A stretch of DNA of 64,000 nt. Origin: Chromobacterium aquaticum (lineage in GTDB: Bacteria; Pseudomonadota; Gammaproteobacteria; Burkholderiales; Chromobacteriaceae). The position numbers were made by a program, and so were the translations under genes. Positions 23,909-32,937 of this stretch are shown here, one piece after another. Under the pieces are notes generated by a model. The model worked only from the letters and a program-made list of their open reading frames with translations. It was not told the origin of the DNA and searched no databases. How positions within the stretch are numbered: the first letter of the stretch is position 1; each line of letters starts with the position of its first letter. The stretch spans positions 26,837 to 90,836 of the forward strand of contig NZ_JAJOHW010000037.1 in assembly GCF_021129195.1 (NCBI RefSeq), in the 5' to 3' direction.

Positions 23909-24376
23909 ATGAAAAAGACATTGAGCGCGCTGCTGGGCCTGTGCCTGTTGAGCGCCGGCGCGATGGCGCATGAATTCAAGCTGGGCGATCTGAAGATAGG
24001 CCATCCGTGGAGCCGGGCGATGCCGGAGAGCAGCCCCACCGGCGGTGTCTACCTGCTGCTGAGCAATCGCGGCAAGACCGCCGACAAGCTATTGTCGGCC
24101 AGCACGCCGCGCGCGGCCAAGGCCGAACTGCATACCCACATCAACGACAATGGCGTGATGCGCATGCGCGAAGTGGCTGGCGGCGTGGAAGTGGCGGCCG
24201 GTCAGCAAGTCAAGTTCGCGCCCGGTAGCTATCACGTGATGCTGATGGGTTTGAAGCAGCCGCTGCGTGCCGGCGATCATTTCCCGCTGACGCTGCGTTT
24301 CGAGAAAGCCGGCAGCGTGACGGTGGATGTGGCGGTGGAAGACGGCGTCGCGCCGGCGGCTGAACACGCGCATTGA
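23909..24376 (+). CDS. Periplasmic copper chaperone, PCu(A)C family
   Basis: A 155-residue protein with a cleaved signal peptide (1-20, ...SAGAMAHE). The DUF461/PCu(A)C domain has the metal site built from His and Met: ELHTHINDNGVMRMREV and, about 35 residues later, GSYHVMLMGLKQPL, that is the HX(n)M ... HXM pattern that binds Cu(I). The C-terminus is His-containing (AEHAH). It probably delivers copper to the CuA or CuB site of cytochrome oxidase. GGAGG precedes the ATG. Confidence 0.93.
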   Translation: MKKTLSALLGLCLLSAGAMAHEFKLGDLKIGHPWSRAMPESSPTGGVYLLLSNRGKTADKLLSASTPRAAKAELHTHINDNGVMRMREVAGGVEVAAGQQVKFAPGSYHVMLMGLKQPLRAGDHFPLTLRFEKAGSVTVDVAVEDGVAPAAEHAH

Positions 24377-24695
24377 GCGGAATGGCGCGATGCTACCGGT
24401 AACGTTGCGTCGAAGTTACATCGTGCGGCGCAGCAATCGACGCGGGCTGGAGTAAAAGCTTTACCCCGCGTCGGCGACTGGGCAGACTTGGCCTCGGGAA
24501 TGTGTTGCAAACAAGACGTCATTGCCACTGCCGGCTCCCTGACAAGGTTATAACGCCAAGTCTGCACAAAGAGAGAAACGATGGAGGAGCGGCCGCTAGC
24601 GGTCGCGCACAACAAAATCCAGGGACGCCGGCAGTTCCTTTCCCTTCCCATGATGTATGCTGTCAGCCATCTTCTTGCCGACCGCGTTTTCCCGC
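24377..24695. other. Intergenic region without a recognisable gene
   Basis: This 319-bp stretch contains an imperfect hairpin at about 24441-24470 (outer arms CGCGG/CCGCG, inner GTAAA-AGC-TTTAC), which may end the copper-chaperone transcript though it lacks a T run. A short frame from an ATG at 24581 runs past the next gene start, but nothing supports it as coding. No clear promoter is seen. Confidence 0.4.
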
Positions 24696-25001
24696 ATGAC
24701 ATCCTTGATTCCCCCCGCCAAAACTCCGCGCCTGAGCATTGAATACTGCACCGGCTGCCGCTGGCTGCTGCGCGCCGCCTGGATGGCGCAGGAACTGCTG
24801 ACCACCTTCGAGAAGGAGTTGGCGGAAGTCGCCTTGCAGCCGGGCAGCGGTGGTGTGTTCCGCGTCGAGCTGGATGGCGAACTGCTGTGGGACCGCAAGG
24901 CCGACGGCGGTTTTCCCGACATCAAGCTGCTGAAACAGCGAGTGCGCGACCGGGTGGCGCCGCAGCGCTCGCTGGGCCATAGCGACGGCGCCGTCTCCTG
25001 A
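24696..25001 (+). CDS. SelT/SelW/SelH (Rdx) family thioredoxin-like protein
   Basis: A 101-residue protein. The active-site motif follows the first beta strand as IEYCTGCRWLLRAAWMAQELL, a CXXC pair in place of the CXXU of animal selenoprotein W. The second half has VALQPGSGGVFRVELDGELLWDRKADGGFPDIKLLKQRVRD, which matches the Rdx family. A redox role is probable but undefined. I chose the ATG at 24696; the one at 24657 adds a segment with no family character. The gene ends 13 bp before dinB, so the two are probably cotranscribed. Confidence 0.85.
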   Translation: MTSLIPPAKTPRLSIEYCTGCRWLLRAAWMAQELLTTFEKELAEVALQPGSGGVFRVELDGELLWDRKADGGFPDIKLLKQRVRDRVAPQRSLGHSDGAVS

Positions 25002-25014
25002 TCCGGTCATCGCC

Positions 25015-26175
25015 ATGAGCGAGCCGCTGCGCAAGATCATCCACGTCGACTGCGACTGCTTCTACGCCGCCATCGAGATGCGCGACGATCCCTCGCTGCG
25101 GCCGCTGCCGCTGGCGGTGGGCGGCCGGCCGGAAAGCCGCGGCGTGATCGCCACCTGCAATTACATCGCGCGCCGCTACGGTGTGCGTTCGGCGATGTCG
25201 TCGGCGCGCGCGCTGCGCTTGTGTCCGGATCTGCTGATCCTGCCGCCGGACATGGCGCGTTACCGCGAAGCCAGCCAGAAGATCATGCGCATCTATGAGC
25301 GCTACACCCCCTTGATCGAACCCCTGTCGTTGGACGAAGCCTATCTGGATGTGAGCGGCCAGCCGCATGAGCAGGGCAGCGCCACCTTGATGGCGGAGGC
25401 GATCCGTCGCCAGATCCGCGAGGAGGTGGGCATCACCGCATCAGCCGGCATCGCGCCGAACAAATTCCTGGCCAAGGTGGCCAGTGACTGGAACAAGCCG
25501 GACGGGCAATTCCTGATCCGGCCGCAGGACGTGGCCGGCTTCGTCGCAACGCTGCCGGTGGAGAAGATCCATGGCGTGGGCCGGGTCACCGCGCAGCGGC
25601 TGAACGAGCTGGGCATTCGGCGCTGCGGCGACATGCTGGCCTGGGAGCTGACCGATCTGTTGCGCCATTTCGGCCGCTTCGGCGAACGCCTGTATGAGCT
25701 GGCGCGCGGTGTCGATCCGCGGCCGGTGTCCACCGACCGCAGCCGCAAAACGATCAGCGTCGAGGAGACCTATGCCGTCGATCTGCCCGACGTCGCCGCC
25801 TGCCTGTCCAAGCTGCCGGAGCTGATAGACCGCTTGAGCGCGCGCATCGCGCGCAGCGGCAACCCCGCGTTCAAGGGTTTGTCGGTCAAGCTCAAGTTCG
25901 ATGATTTCAACCAGACCACGGTGGAGCACAGCGGCGGCCAGCTGTCGCCGGCGCGTTTTGGAGAGCTGCTGCGGGTGGGTTTCGAGCGCGGCCGGCGTCC
26001 GGTGCGCCTGGTCGGCGTCGGCGTCAAGCTGGCTGACGAGCACGATCTGCCGCGCCAGCTGCGCCTGTTCGGTCGCGACGGCCGCCCGCTGCCGGACCTG
26101 CCGGCGGCGGACGCTGTCGCGGCCGAGGCGGAGCCGCCAGCGAGTGACGCCGGCCAGCCTCCGCAGCATAGCTGA
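25015..26175 (+). CDS. dinB: DNA polymerase IV (Y-family translesion polymerase)
   Basis: A 386-residue Y-family polymerase. It has the catalytic block HVDCDCFYAAIEMRDDPSL near the N-terminus, the steric-gate/finger region GVIATCNYIARRYGVRSAMSS, and the second carboxylate site SLDEAYLDVSG. The helix-hairpin-helix is KIHGVGRVTAQRLNELGI, and the C-terminal little-finger domain includes RKTISVEETYAVDL. There is no recognisable beta-clamp peptide at the extreme C-terminus except possibly QLRLFG (about residues 347-352), which fits the QLxLF consensus. No LexA box is evident upstream, and it probably depends on the SelW-like gene promoter. Confidence 0.95.
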   Translation: MSEPLRKIIHVDCDCFYAAIEMRDDPSLRPLPLAVGGRPESRGVIATCNYIARRYGVRSAMSSARALRLCPDLLILPPDMARYREASQKIMRIYERYTPLIEPLSLDEAYLDVSGQPHEQGSATLMAEAIRRQIREEVGITASAGIAPNKFLAKVASDWNKPDGQFLIRPQDVAGFVATLPVEKIHGVGRVTAQRLNELGIRRCGDMLAWELTDLLRHFGRFGERLYELARGVDPRPVSTDRSRKTISVEETYAVDLPDVAACLSKLPELIDRLSARIARSGNPAFKGLSVKLKFDDFNQTTVEHSGGQLSPARFGELLRVGFERGRRPVRLVGVGVKLADEHDLPRQLRLFGRDGRPLPDLPAADAVAAEAEPPASDAGQPPQHS

Positions 26176-26198
26176 GGCTGGCCGGCGCAAGGCCGGGA

Positions 26199-28934
26199 TC
26201 AGGGGGTTTTGAAGTCGCCGGCGTAGACCTGGAACAGCTGGGCCGGGTCTATGTGCTTGCGTAGCGCGGCGTTCACCTGTTCCACCGTCAGCGCGGCGAT
26301 GGCGGCGTCCACCTTGGCGTTGAAGTCCATGCCGCGGCCGATCTGCAACTGGCCGTCCAGCGCCGCGCTCAGCGCGCCATCCTGGGCGCGGGCGATTTCC
26401 CTTTCCTGCTGCAAGGCCTTCTTGGCGTCGGCCAGTTCGGTGGCGTTGACGCCGTCGCGGATGAAGTGAGCCAGCTCCTCGGTCACGCCTTGTTTCAGCT
26501 TGTCCAGGTTTTGCGGCGCGTAGATGGCCACCAGGCTCAGGCTGGCCACCGCTTCGAAACTTCCCGCCCTGAATTGGCTGCCGGCGTAGTAGCTGATGCC
26601 TTCTTTCTGGCGCAGGCGATCCAGCAGCCGCGATTTGACGCCGCCGCCCAGAATCTTGTTGGCGATCAGCATCGCCGGATAGTCGGCGTCGCTGTCCCGC
26701 ATCGCCAGCGGCGCGGTGGCCAGGTAGAAGGCATTGGCCTTGTCTTTGACCTGCAATTGCCGTTGACCGGGCTTGGCCGGCGGCAGTTGGCTGGCCGCGC
26801 GGCTGTAAGCGGCCTGGCTGCTCCAGCCGCCGAACAGTTTTTGCAGCTGGTTTTGCGTCGCCTTGGCGTCGAAATCGCCGACCAGGGCGAAGCGGGCGTG
26901 GCTGGCGCCATAGAACTGGCGGTGGAAGCGCTTGATGTCGTCCAGCTTGGTGGTTTTCAGTTCGGTGGTGGCTTCGTCCAGCGTCGGGCGGTAGCGCAGA
27001 TCGCCCTTGCGATAGACATTGAGCGCCTGGCCCACGGCCTGGGTGGCGATGGCCTGCGGCTCGTTGCGCTGGGCGTCGATGGCGGTCAGGCCCTCTTTGC
27101 GCAGCAGTTCGAATTCCCGTTCCGGGAAGCTGGGCTGCTTGAGCAGGCTGGCGACCAGGTCCAGCAGCGCCGGCAGATTGGCGCGGGTGGTTTCAAAGTC
27201 GACGTTGACCTCTTGGCCGGAGCCGGAGACGCTGAGCTTGGCCTTCAGCTGATCCAGCCTATCGCTGATCTCGGCGCGACTGAGCTTGCCGCTGCCGCGC
27301 TCCAGCATGCTGGCGACCAGACTGGGGACGGCGCCGCGGCCGAACAGGCTTTTCTCGTCGCCGAAGGCGAAGCTGAAGCTGCCATTGACGGTTTCGCCAC
27401 GGGTTTTCTTGGCCAGCAGCGCCAGCTTGGCGCCATTGGCCAGCGTGGTTTTCTCGGTGCGCGCGTCGATATTGGCCGGGCTGGGATCGAAGGCTTCGCC
27501 CTGGCTGATCGCGGCGCGGCCCTTGTAGCCGTCCACCAGCTTGGCCACGTCCGGCGTGGCCGGGATCACGCTGCGTTCCGGCTTGGCGGTGGGCACGAAC
27601 TGGCCATAGGTGCGGTTGGACGCCTTGAAGTAGTTCTCGGCCGCCCGTTCCACGTCCTTGGCGCTCAGCGCCTCGATGCGGTCGCGATTCAGGAAGAACA
27701 GCCGCCAGTCGCCCTTGGCGATGGCTTCGGACATTTCCACCGCCAACTGCTGCGGATCGTTCAGGGTCTTGTCGATGTCGTTGAGCAGGCTGGCCTTGGC
27801 GCGCTTGAGTTCGGCCTCGGTCACCGGCTTGCTCTTGAAGCCTTCCAGCGTGGCGAGCAGCGCCTGGCGCGCATCGGTCAGCTTCTGGCCCTTGTTCAGT
27901 TCCGCCCAGAAGATGATGTAGCCCGGTTCGGCCAGCGCGAACGGCCAAGCCTCGACGCCCACGGCTTTCTTGCCGCCCACCAGCGCCTGGTACAGCCGGC
28001 CGTTGGGGGTGTTGGCCAGGATGTCGGCCAAGGCCAGCACCGCGGTCGCGTCCGGGTGGCTGCCGGCGGCGATGGGGTAGAGCACCGCGGCCAGTTGGGT
28101 GTCGCCGACGCGCTCCACGGTCAATTCGCGCGCGCCGTCGCGCTGCGGTTCCTCGGTCCAGGTCGGCGTCAGCTGGCGCTGCGGCTTGGCGATCTTGCCG
28201 AAAGCCCGCTGGACGACGGCCAGTGTCGCCGCCGGATCGAACTTGCCGCTGATCATCAGCACCGCGTTGTCCGGCTGGTAGTACTTGCGGTAGAAGGCCT
28301 GCAGATTGTCGATGCGGACCTTTTCCACGTCGGAGCGCGCGCCTATGGTGTTGTGACCGTAGTTGTGCCAGTCGTAGCTGACCGCGGTCATCTGCTTCCA
28401 CAGCACGCGGCGGGGATTGTTCTCCCCCATCTCCATTTCATTGCGCACCACCGAGAACTCGGTGTCCAGATCGCTCCTGGCGATCTTGCTGTTGACCATG
28501 CGGTCGGCTTCCATCTCCAGCGCCCAGCGCAGATTATCGTCGTTGGCGGGGAAGGTTTCGTAGTAGTTGGTGCGGTCCAGGAAGGTGGTGCCGTTGAACT
28601 GCATGCCGCGCTTGCCGAGTTCCTGCATCAGATTGCCGCTGCTGGGCGTGCCCTTGAACAGCATGTGCTCCAGCAAGTGGGCCATGCCGGTTTCGCCATA
28701 GCTTTCGTGGCGGCTGCCCACCAGATAGGTGACGTTGACGGTGGTGGTGGGCTTGGAGGCGTCCGGCGCCAGCAGGACGCGCAGGCCATTGGGCAGCCGG
28801 TATTCGGTGATGCCTTCCACGCTGGTGTAGGCTTGCAGTTGGCTTTGGCTGGCGGTCACGGCTTCGGCGGCGATGGCCGGCAGGGTGTGGCCCAGGGACA
28901 GGGCGAGCAGCAGGCTCAGGGTCTTGATGCGCAT
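26199..28934 (-). CDS. M16 family zinc metallopeptidase (pitrilysin-like), periplasmic
   Basis: A 911-residue protein with a signal peptide (1-23, ending AIAAEA). Two M16 halves are visible. The first carries the inverted zinc motif HLLEH (His86, Glu89, His90) with the following FKGT. The second half, from about residue 490, is the degenerate partner domain (LANGAKLALLAKKTRGETVNG ... GRGAVPSLVASMLERGSG), which lacks HXXEH, as normal in this family. The likely role is degradation of small peptides or misfolded proteins in the periplasm. It is convergent with dinB. Its 462-bp upstream region carries two MITE-like repeats in opposite orientation. Confidence 0.94.
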   Translation of the reverse strand: MRIKTLSLLLALSLGHTLPAIAAEAVTASQSQLQAYTSVEGITEYRLPNGLRVLLAPDASKPTTTVNVTYLVGSRHESYGETGMAHLLEHMLFKGTPSSGNLMQELGKRGMQFNGTTFLDRTNYYETFPANDDNLRWALEMEADRMVNSKIARSDLDTEFSVVRNEMEMGENNPRRVLWKQMTAVSYDWHNYGHNTIGARSDVEKVRIDNLQAFYRKYYQPDNAVLMISGKFDPAATLAVVQRAFGKIAKPQRQLTPTWTEEPQRDGARELTVERVGDTQLAAVLYPIAAGSHPDATAVLALADILANTPNGRLYQALVGGKKAVGVEAWPFALAEPGYIIFWAELNKGQKLTDARQALLATLEGFKSKPVTEAELKRAKASLLNDIDKTLNDPQQLAVEMSEAIAKGDWRLFFLNRDRIEALSAKDVERAAENYFKASNRTYGQFVPTAKPERSVIPATPDVAKLVDGYKGRAAISQGEAFDPSPANIDARTEKTTLANGAKLALLAKKTRGETVNGSFSFAFGDEKSLFGRGAVPSLVASMLERGSGKLSRAEISDRLDQLKAKLSVSGSGQEVNVDFETTRANLPALLDLVASLLKQPSFPEREFELLRKEGLTAIDAQRNEPQAIATQAVGQALNVYRKGDLRYRPTLDEATTELKTTKLDDIKRFHRQFYGASHARFALVGDFDAKATQNQLQKLFGGWSSQAAYSRAASQLPPAKPGQRQLQVKDKANAFYLATAPLAMRDSDADYPAMLIANKILGGGVKSRLLDRLRQKEGISYYAGSQFRAGSFEAVASLSLVAIYAPQNLDKLKQGVTEELAHFIRDGVNATELADAKKALQQEREIARAQDGALSAALDGQLQIGRGMDFNAKVDAAIAALTVEQVNAALRKHIDPAQLFQVYAGDFKTP

Positions 28935-29053
28935 GCGGTGGCGTTTCCTCTGGCGTGAATGCGGGACGGCGGCGCGTAGCGGCGCCGGAACTGCATAGGC
29001 TTGCGATTTTGCTTGCTTTCGTCAAGTCGGAAACCTTCCGGGTATGACGTAAA

Positions 29054-29193
29054 GAACCTGTTTACGATCTGCTGTGCTTCGGCGATACGGCGTTGAAACC
29101 GAGCTCAAAATGCTCATGTACCACGTGTACATTCCGCTTTTTCGCCCGTTTTCGCCTTGTCTCGCCTTAGCTCGCGAGATCGTAAACACGTTC
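29054..29193 (-). repeat. MITE-like repeat, copy B (140 bp, inverted relative to copy A)
   Basis: The ends are GAACCTGTTTACGATCT and, on the other strand, GAACGTGTTTACGATCT (one mismatch in 17). The centre is ATGTAC-CACGT-GTACAT. It is followed by TAA (29194-29196) and preceded by AAA (with TAA one base further out), so the flanking repeat is imperfect. It lies 120 bp upstream of the M16 gene. Confidence 0.85.
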
Positions 29194-29256
29194 TAAGTCT
29201 GGGGCAAACAGGGGTAGGCCGGCGCGGCGGGCAATTGGTTCCCGCCATGGAACTTA

Positions 29257-29396
29257 GAGCCTGTTTATGATCTCGCGAGAAAGAGCGAGACAAGGCGGAA
29301 ATGACCGAAGAAGCGGAATGTACATACGGTACATGAGCATTCTGAGGTCATTTCCAACGTCGTATCGCCGAAGCGCAGCAGATCGTAAACAGGCTC
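29257..29396 (+). repeat. MITE-like repeat, copy C (140 bp)
   Basis: The ends are GAGCCTGTTTATGATCT and, on the other strand, GAGCCTGTTTACGATCT. The centre is ATGTAC-ATACG-GTACAT. Flanks are TTA (29254-29256) and TCA (29397-29399): both fit TNA but they differ. The TCA is the complement of the rodA stop codon TGA. Same orientation as copy A, opposite to copy B 63 bp away. Confidence 0.87.
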
Positions 29397-30491
29397 TCAG
29401 CGTTTTAGATTGCTGATGCTCATCAACATGCCCATGCCGACGAACAGGGTGACGGTGGCGGTGCCGCCGTAGGACATGAAGGGCAGCGGCACGCCCACCA
29501 CCGGCAGGATGCCGGACACCATGCCCATATTGACGAAGGCGTAGACGAAGAAGGACAGGGTGATGGAGCCGGCCATCAATCGGCCGTACAGCGTTTGCGC
29601 GCTGGCGGTGATCATCATCGCGCGGCTGAGCACCAGCAGATAGAGCACCAGCAGCAGCACATTGCCGGCCAGGCCGAATTCCTCGGAATACACCGCGAAG
29701 ATGAAGTCCGTGGTCCGTTCCGGGATGTAATCGAGGTGGGTCTGGGTGCCGTTGAGCCAGCCCTTGCCCCAGGGGCCGCCGGAGCCGATGGCGATCATGG
29801 ACTGGATGATGTGGTAGCCGTCGCCCAAGGGGTCGGTGGTCGGATCTATCATGGTCAGCACCCGGCGGCGCTGATAGTCGTGCAGCAGGTTCCAGACGAT
29901 GGGCAGGCTGGCCGCGCCCATGCCGATGCCGGCGAAGATCACCTTCCACGGCAGGCCGGCGAAGAACAGCACGAACAGGCCGGCCGCGGCGATCAGCAGC
30001 GTGGTGCCCAGGTCCGGCTGCTTCAGCACCAGCGCGCTGGGCACCGCCATCAGCAAGGCGGCCACCAGGTAGTGCCACCAGCGCATCGACAGCTCGTATT
30101 TCTGGAAGAACCAGGCCAGCATCATCGGCAGCGCGATCTTCATGATCTCGGACGGCTGGATGCGGGTGATGCCCAGTTCCAGCCAGCGGGTGGAGCCGTT
30201 GACGGTGACGCCCTTGAAGTGGACGGCCAGCAGCAGCAGCACGCCCAGGCCGTAGATGGGCGGCGCGAAGTTCATGATGCTTTGCGGCCGCATGCGGGCG
30301 ATCACCCACATGATGATCAGCGACAGGCTGGTGTAGACCAGCTTGTTGTCTATCTTGTCGAAGGACTGATTGTTGGCCGAGTACAGCAGCACCATGCTGA
30401 GCACGAAGATCAGGCCCAGGAACAGCATCATCCAGCCGTCCAGCGGTTCCTTGATCTGCTGCCAGACGCGTTTAATTAGAGAGGTCTGCAT
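29397..30491 (-). CDS. rodA: Rod-shape peptidoglycan glycosyltransferase RodA
   Basis: A 364-residue SEDS-family protein with about ten membrane segments; it polymerises glycan strands from lipid II together with PBP2 during elongation. Conserved blocks are VNGSTRWLELGITRIQPSEIMKIALPM, KQPDLGTTLLIAAAGL (catalytic-loop Asp region) and PERTTDFIFAVYSEEFGLAGN, ending PFMSYGGTATVTLFVGMGMLMSI. It overlaps the end of mrdA by 20 nt. Its stop codon is the boundary of repeat copy C. Confidence 0.96.
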   Translation of the reverse strand: MQTSLIKRVWQQIKEPLDGWMMLFLGLIFVLSMVLLYSANNQSFDKIDNKLVYTSLSLIIMWVIARMRPQSIMNFAPPIYGLGVLLLLAVHFKGVTVNGSTRWLELGITRIQPSEIMKIALPMMLAWFFQKYELSMRWWHYLVAALLMAVPSALVLKQPDLGTTLLIAAAGLFVLFFAGLPWKVIFAGIGMGAASLPIVWNLLHDYQRRRVLTMIDPTTDPLGDGYHIIQSMIAIGSGGPWGKGWLNGTQTHLDYIPERTTDFIFAVYSEEFGLAGNVLLLVLYLLVLSRAMMITASAQTLYGRLMAGSITLSFFVYAFVNMGMVSGILPVVGVPLPFMSYGGTATVTLFVGMGMLMSISNLKR

Positions 30492-32412
30492 TGTCGTTGG
30501 CGGTGTCGGTGGGCATGGTCTTCAGCGTGCCTTCGATGTCTTTCGGCACCTTGCCCAGCAAATAGTAGTCGAACAGCGCGCGCACGATGGGCGCGGCGGC
30601 GGCGGCGCCGAAGCCGGCGTTCTCCACGATCACCGCCACCGCAATGCGCGGCTTGTCCACCGGCGCGAAGGCGATGAACCAGCTGTGGTCGCGGTATTGC
30701 TCGGCCAGCGCGGCGGCGTTGTACTTGGCGCCTTGCTTGATCTGCACCACCTGGGCGGTGCCGGTCTTGCCGGCCATGGAGTATTGCAGGCCCACGCCCA
30801 GCCGCGCGCCGGTGCCGCGCGTCATCACGCCTTCCATGCCGCGCTTCACGTATTCGAAGTTTTCCGGCTTGAATGGAATCTGGCGGGTGGGCATCGGTTC
30901 GATGATGCGCGCCTTGCCGCTGCGGGTGTCCACCACTTGCTGCACCAGGTGTGGTTTGAACACCTGGCCATCGTTGGCCATGATGGCGGTGGCGTTGGCC
31001 ATTTGCAGCGGAGTGTAGGCGTTGAAGCCCTGGCCGATGCCGATGCTGACCACGTCGGCCGGATACCAGCGGCGGAATTCTTCCTTGTAGCGGGCGAAGC
31101 GCTTGGCCTTCCATTCCTTGGACGGCAGCACGCCTATGGATTCACCGTCCAGGTCGATGCCGCTCTTGCTGCCCAGGCCGAACTGCGCCAGCGCCGGGTG
31201 GATCTTGTCTATGCCCATGTCCCAGGCCAGCTTGTAGAAGAAGGTATCACTGGAGACTTCGATCGCGCGTTGCAGATTGATCATGCCGTTGCCGGCCTTC
31301 TTGCTGTCGCGGAACTGGTGGCTGGAGCCGGGCAGGGTGAAGTAGCCGGGCGCCGGGCGGATGTCGCGCATGCCGATGGCGTGGTTTTCCAATGCGGCCA
31401 TCGCCATGAAGGGCTTGAAGGTGGAGCCGGGCGGATAGGTGCCGCGCAGCGCGCGGTTGATCATCGGCTTCTGCCAGTCGTTGTTCAGATTGCTCCAGGT
31501 CTGGGTGTCGATGCCGTCTATGAACAGATTGGGATCGAAGCCCGGCTTGGACAGGAAGGCGAGCACGCCGCCGGTGGACGGCTCTATCGCCACCAGCGCG
31601 CCGCGGCGGCTGCCGAACAGCTTGTCCGCCATTTCCTGCAAGCGGATGTCCAGCGCCAGCTTCAAGGTGTTGCCGTTGACCGGCGGCGTGCGCCGCAGCG
31701 AGCGCACCGCGCGGCCGCCGGAATCGGTTTCCACCTCTTCGAAACCGACCTTGCCGTGCAGATCATCCTCGTACACCGCTTCCAGGCCGGTCTTGCCGAT
31801 ATAGTTGGAGCCCTTGTAATTGGCGGTTTTCTCTTCCTCTTCCAGCCTTTCCTTGTCGCGCTGGTTGATGCGGCCGATGTAGCCGAGCACATGGCTGGTC
31901 ATTTCCTTGAACGGATAGTCGCGGAACAGCCGCGCCTTGACCTCCACGCCGGGGAAGCGCCAGGCCTGGGCGGCGACGCGCGCGGCCTCCTCCTCGCTGA
32001 GCTTGGTTTTCAGCGGGATGGATTCAAAGTTCTTGCTCTCGGTCAGCAGGCGTTTGAACTGGCGTTCGTCGCGCGGGGTGATGTCCACCAGCTTGCGCAG
32101 CTCGGCCTCGGTGGCGGCCAGGTCGGCGATCTTGCTCGGCGTCAGCTCCAGCGTATAGGCGGAGTAGTTCTGCGCCAGCACCACGCCGTTGCGGTCCAGG
32201 ATCAGGCCGCGGTTGGGCAGGATGGGTACCAGCGAGATGCGGTTGTTCTGCGCCAGCGTGGAAAAGTGCTCGTGTTGCAGCACTTGCAGCCAGATGAAGC
32301 GCGAGAGCAGCACCAGGAACATCAGCACGATCAGCGCGTAGGCGACGATCAGGCGCAGTTGGAACTGGCTGTCTTCGGCCTGGGGATTCTTGAAGCGGGT
32401 CGGTTGAGGCAT
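30472..32412 (-). CDS. mrdA: Penicillin-binding protein 2 (elongation transpeptidase)
   Basis: A 646-residue class B PBP. A single N-terminal membrane anchor (about 20-42, IVAYALIVLMFLVLLSRF) is followed by the pedestal domain (NRGLILDRNGVVLAQNYSAYTLEL). The transpeptidase domain has the SXXK motif YPPGSTFKP (catalytic Ser), the SXN position in EVSSDTFFYKLA (SSD, the usual PBP2 form), and KTGT in MAGKTGTAQV. It cross-links the wall in the elongasome with RodA. It follows mreD by 15 bp and overlaps rodA, consistent with one operon mreB-mreC-mreD-mrdA-rodA. Confidence 0.96.
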   Translation of the reverse strand: MPQPTRFKNPQAEDSQFQLRLIVAYALIVLMFLVLLSRFIWLQVLQHEHFSTLAQNNRISLVPILPNRGLILDRNGVVLAQNYSAYTLELTPSKIADLAATEAELRKLVDITPRDERQFKRLLTESKNFESIPLKTKLSEEEAARVAAQAWRFPGVEVKARLFRDYPFKEMTSHVLGYIGRINQRDKERLEEEEKTANYKGSNYIGKTGLEAVYEDDLHGKVGFEEVETDSGGRAVRSLRRTPPVNGNTLKLALDIRLQEMADKLFGSRRGALVAIEPSTGGVLAFLSKPGFDPNLFIDGIDTQTWSNLNNDWQKPMINRALRGTYPPGSTFKPFMAMAALENHAIGMRDIRPAPGYFTLPGSSHQFRDSKKAGNGMINLQRAIEVSSDTFFYKLAWDMGIDKIHPALAQFGLGSKSGIDLDGESIGVLPSKEWKAKRFARYKEEFRRWYPADVVSIGIGQGFNAYTPLQMANATAIMANDGQVFKPHLVQQVVDTRSGKARIIEPMPTRQIPFKPENFEYVKRGMEGVMTRGTGARLGVGLQYSMAGKTGTAQVVQIKQGAKYNAAALAEQYRDHSWFIAFAPVDKPRIAVAVIVENAGFGAAAAAPIVRALFDYYLLGKVPKDIEGTLKTMPTDTANDNADLSN

Positions 32413-32427
32413 GGACGGTTCGCGGCG

Positions 32428-32931
32428 CTACACCGCGTTGTGGCGGTAGGGCATCAGCATCAGTTTGGTCAGCAGCGGCCACAGCAGCGCGCCGATCAAG
32501 GGCGGCAGGAAATAGGCCCAGCCGACGAAGGCGGAACCGGTCAGCATGCGCACCACCACCATGATGATCTGGTTGGTCAGCAACAGGCCCAGCACCACCA
32601 GCGTTTGCTGGCCCAGATTGAACATCACCACCTGGCGCTGGCGCGCCAGCGCCAGATAGGCGGTGATCGAATAGGCCAGCGCGTGCTGGCCGAACAAGCC
32701 CGCGGTGGAAATATCGGCCACCAGTCCCAACAGGAAGGCGGTGCCGATATTGACCCGGCGCGGCTGGTTGATCACCCAGTACAGGATCAGCATGCCGATG
32801 AAGTCCGGCAGCCAGCGCGTGCTGCCATGCGGCAGCGGGATCAGTTCGATCAGAATGGCGAAGGCGAAGGAAAACAGGATGAAGCGGCGCTTCACCGGTT
32901 TGAGCAGTTCCTTGGGGCGCTCGAACGACAT
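32428..32931 (-). CDS. mreD: Rod shape-determining protein MreD
   Basis: A 167-residue inner-membrane protein with five or six hydrophobic segments. It links MreC and the synthesis enzymes in the elongasome. It has an Arg/Lys-rich start (FERPKELLKPVKRR) followed by membrane helices, with WLPDFIGMLILYWVINQPRRVNIGTAFLLGLVADI as the typical MreD core. It sits 6 bp after mreC. Confidence 0.93.
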   Translation of the reverse strand: MSFERPKELLKPVKRRFILFSFAFAILIELIPLPHGSTRWLPDFIGMLILYWVINQPRRVNIGTAFLLGLVADISTAGLFGQHALAYSITAYLALARQRQVVMFNLGQQTLVVLGLLLTNQIIMVVVRMLTGSAFVGWAYFLPPLIGALLWPLLTKLMLMPYRHNAV

Positions 32932-32937
32932 CGGGGC

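Noticed and set aside
26466..28958. An 830-codon open frame on the plus strand
   Set aside because: It is antisense to the M16 peptidase gene, which has the zinc motif and a signal peptide. The translated product has no recognisable motif.
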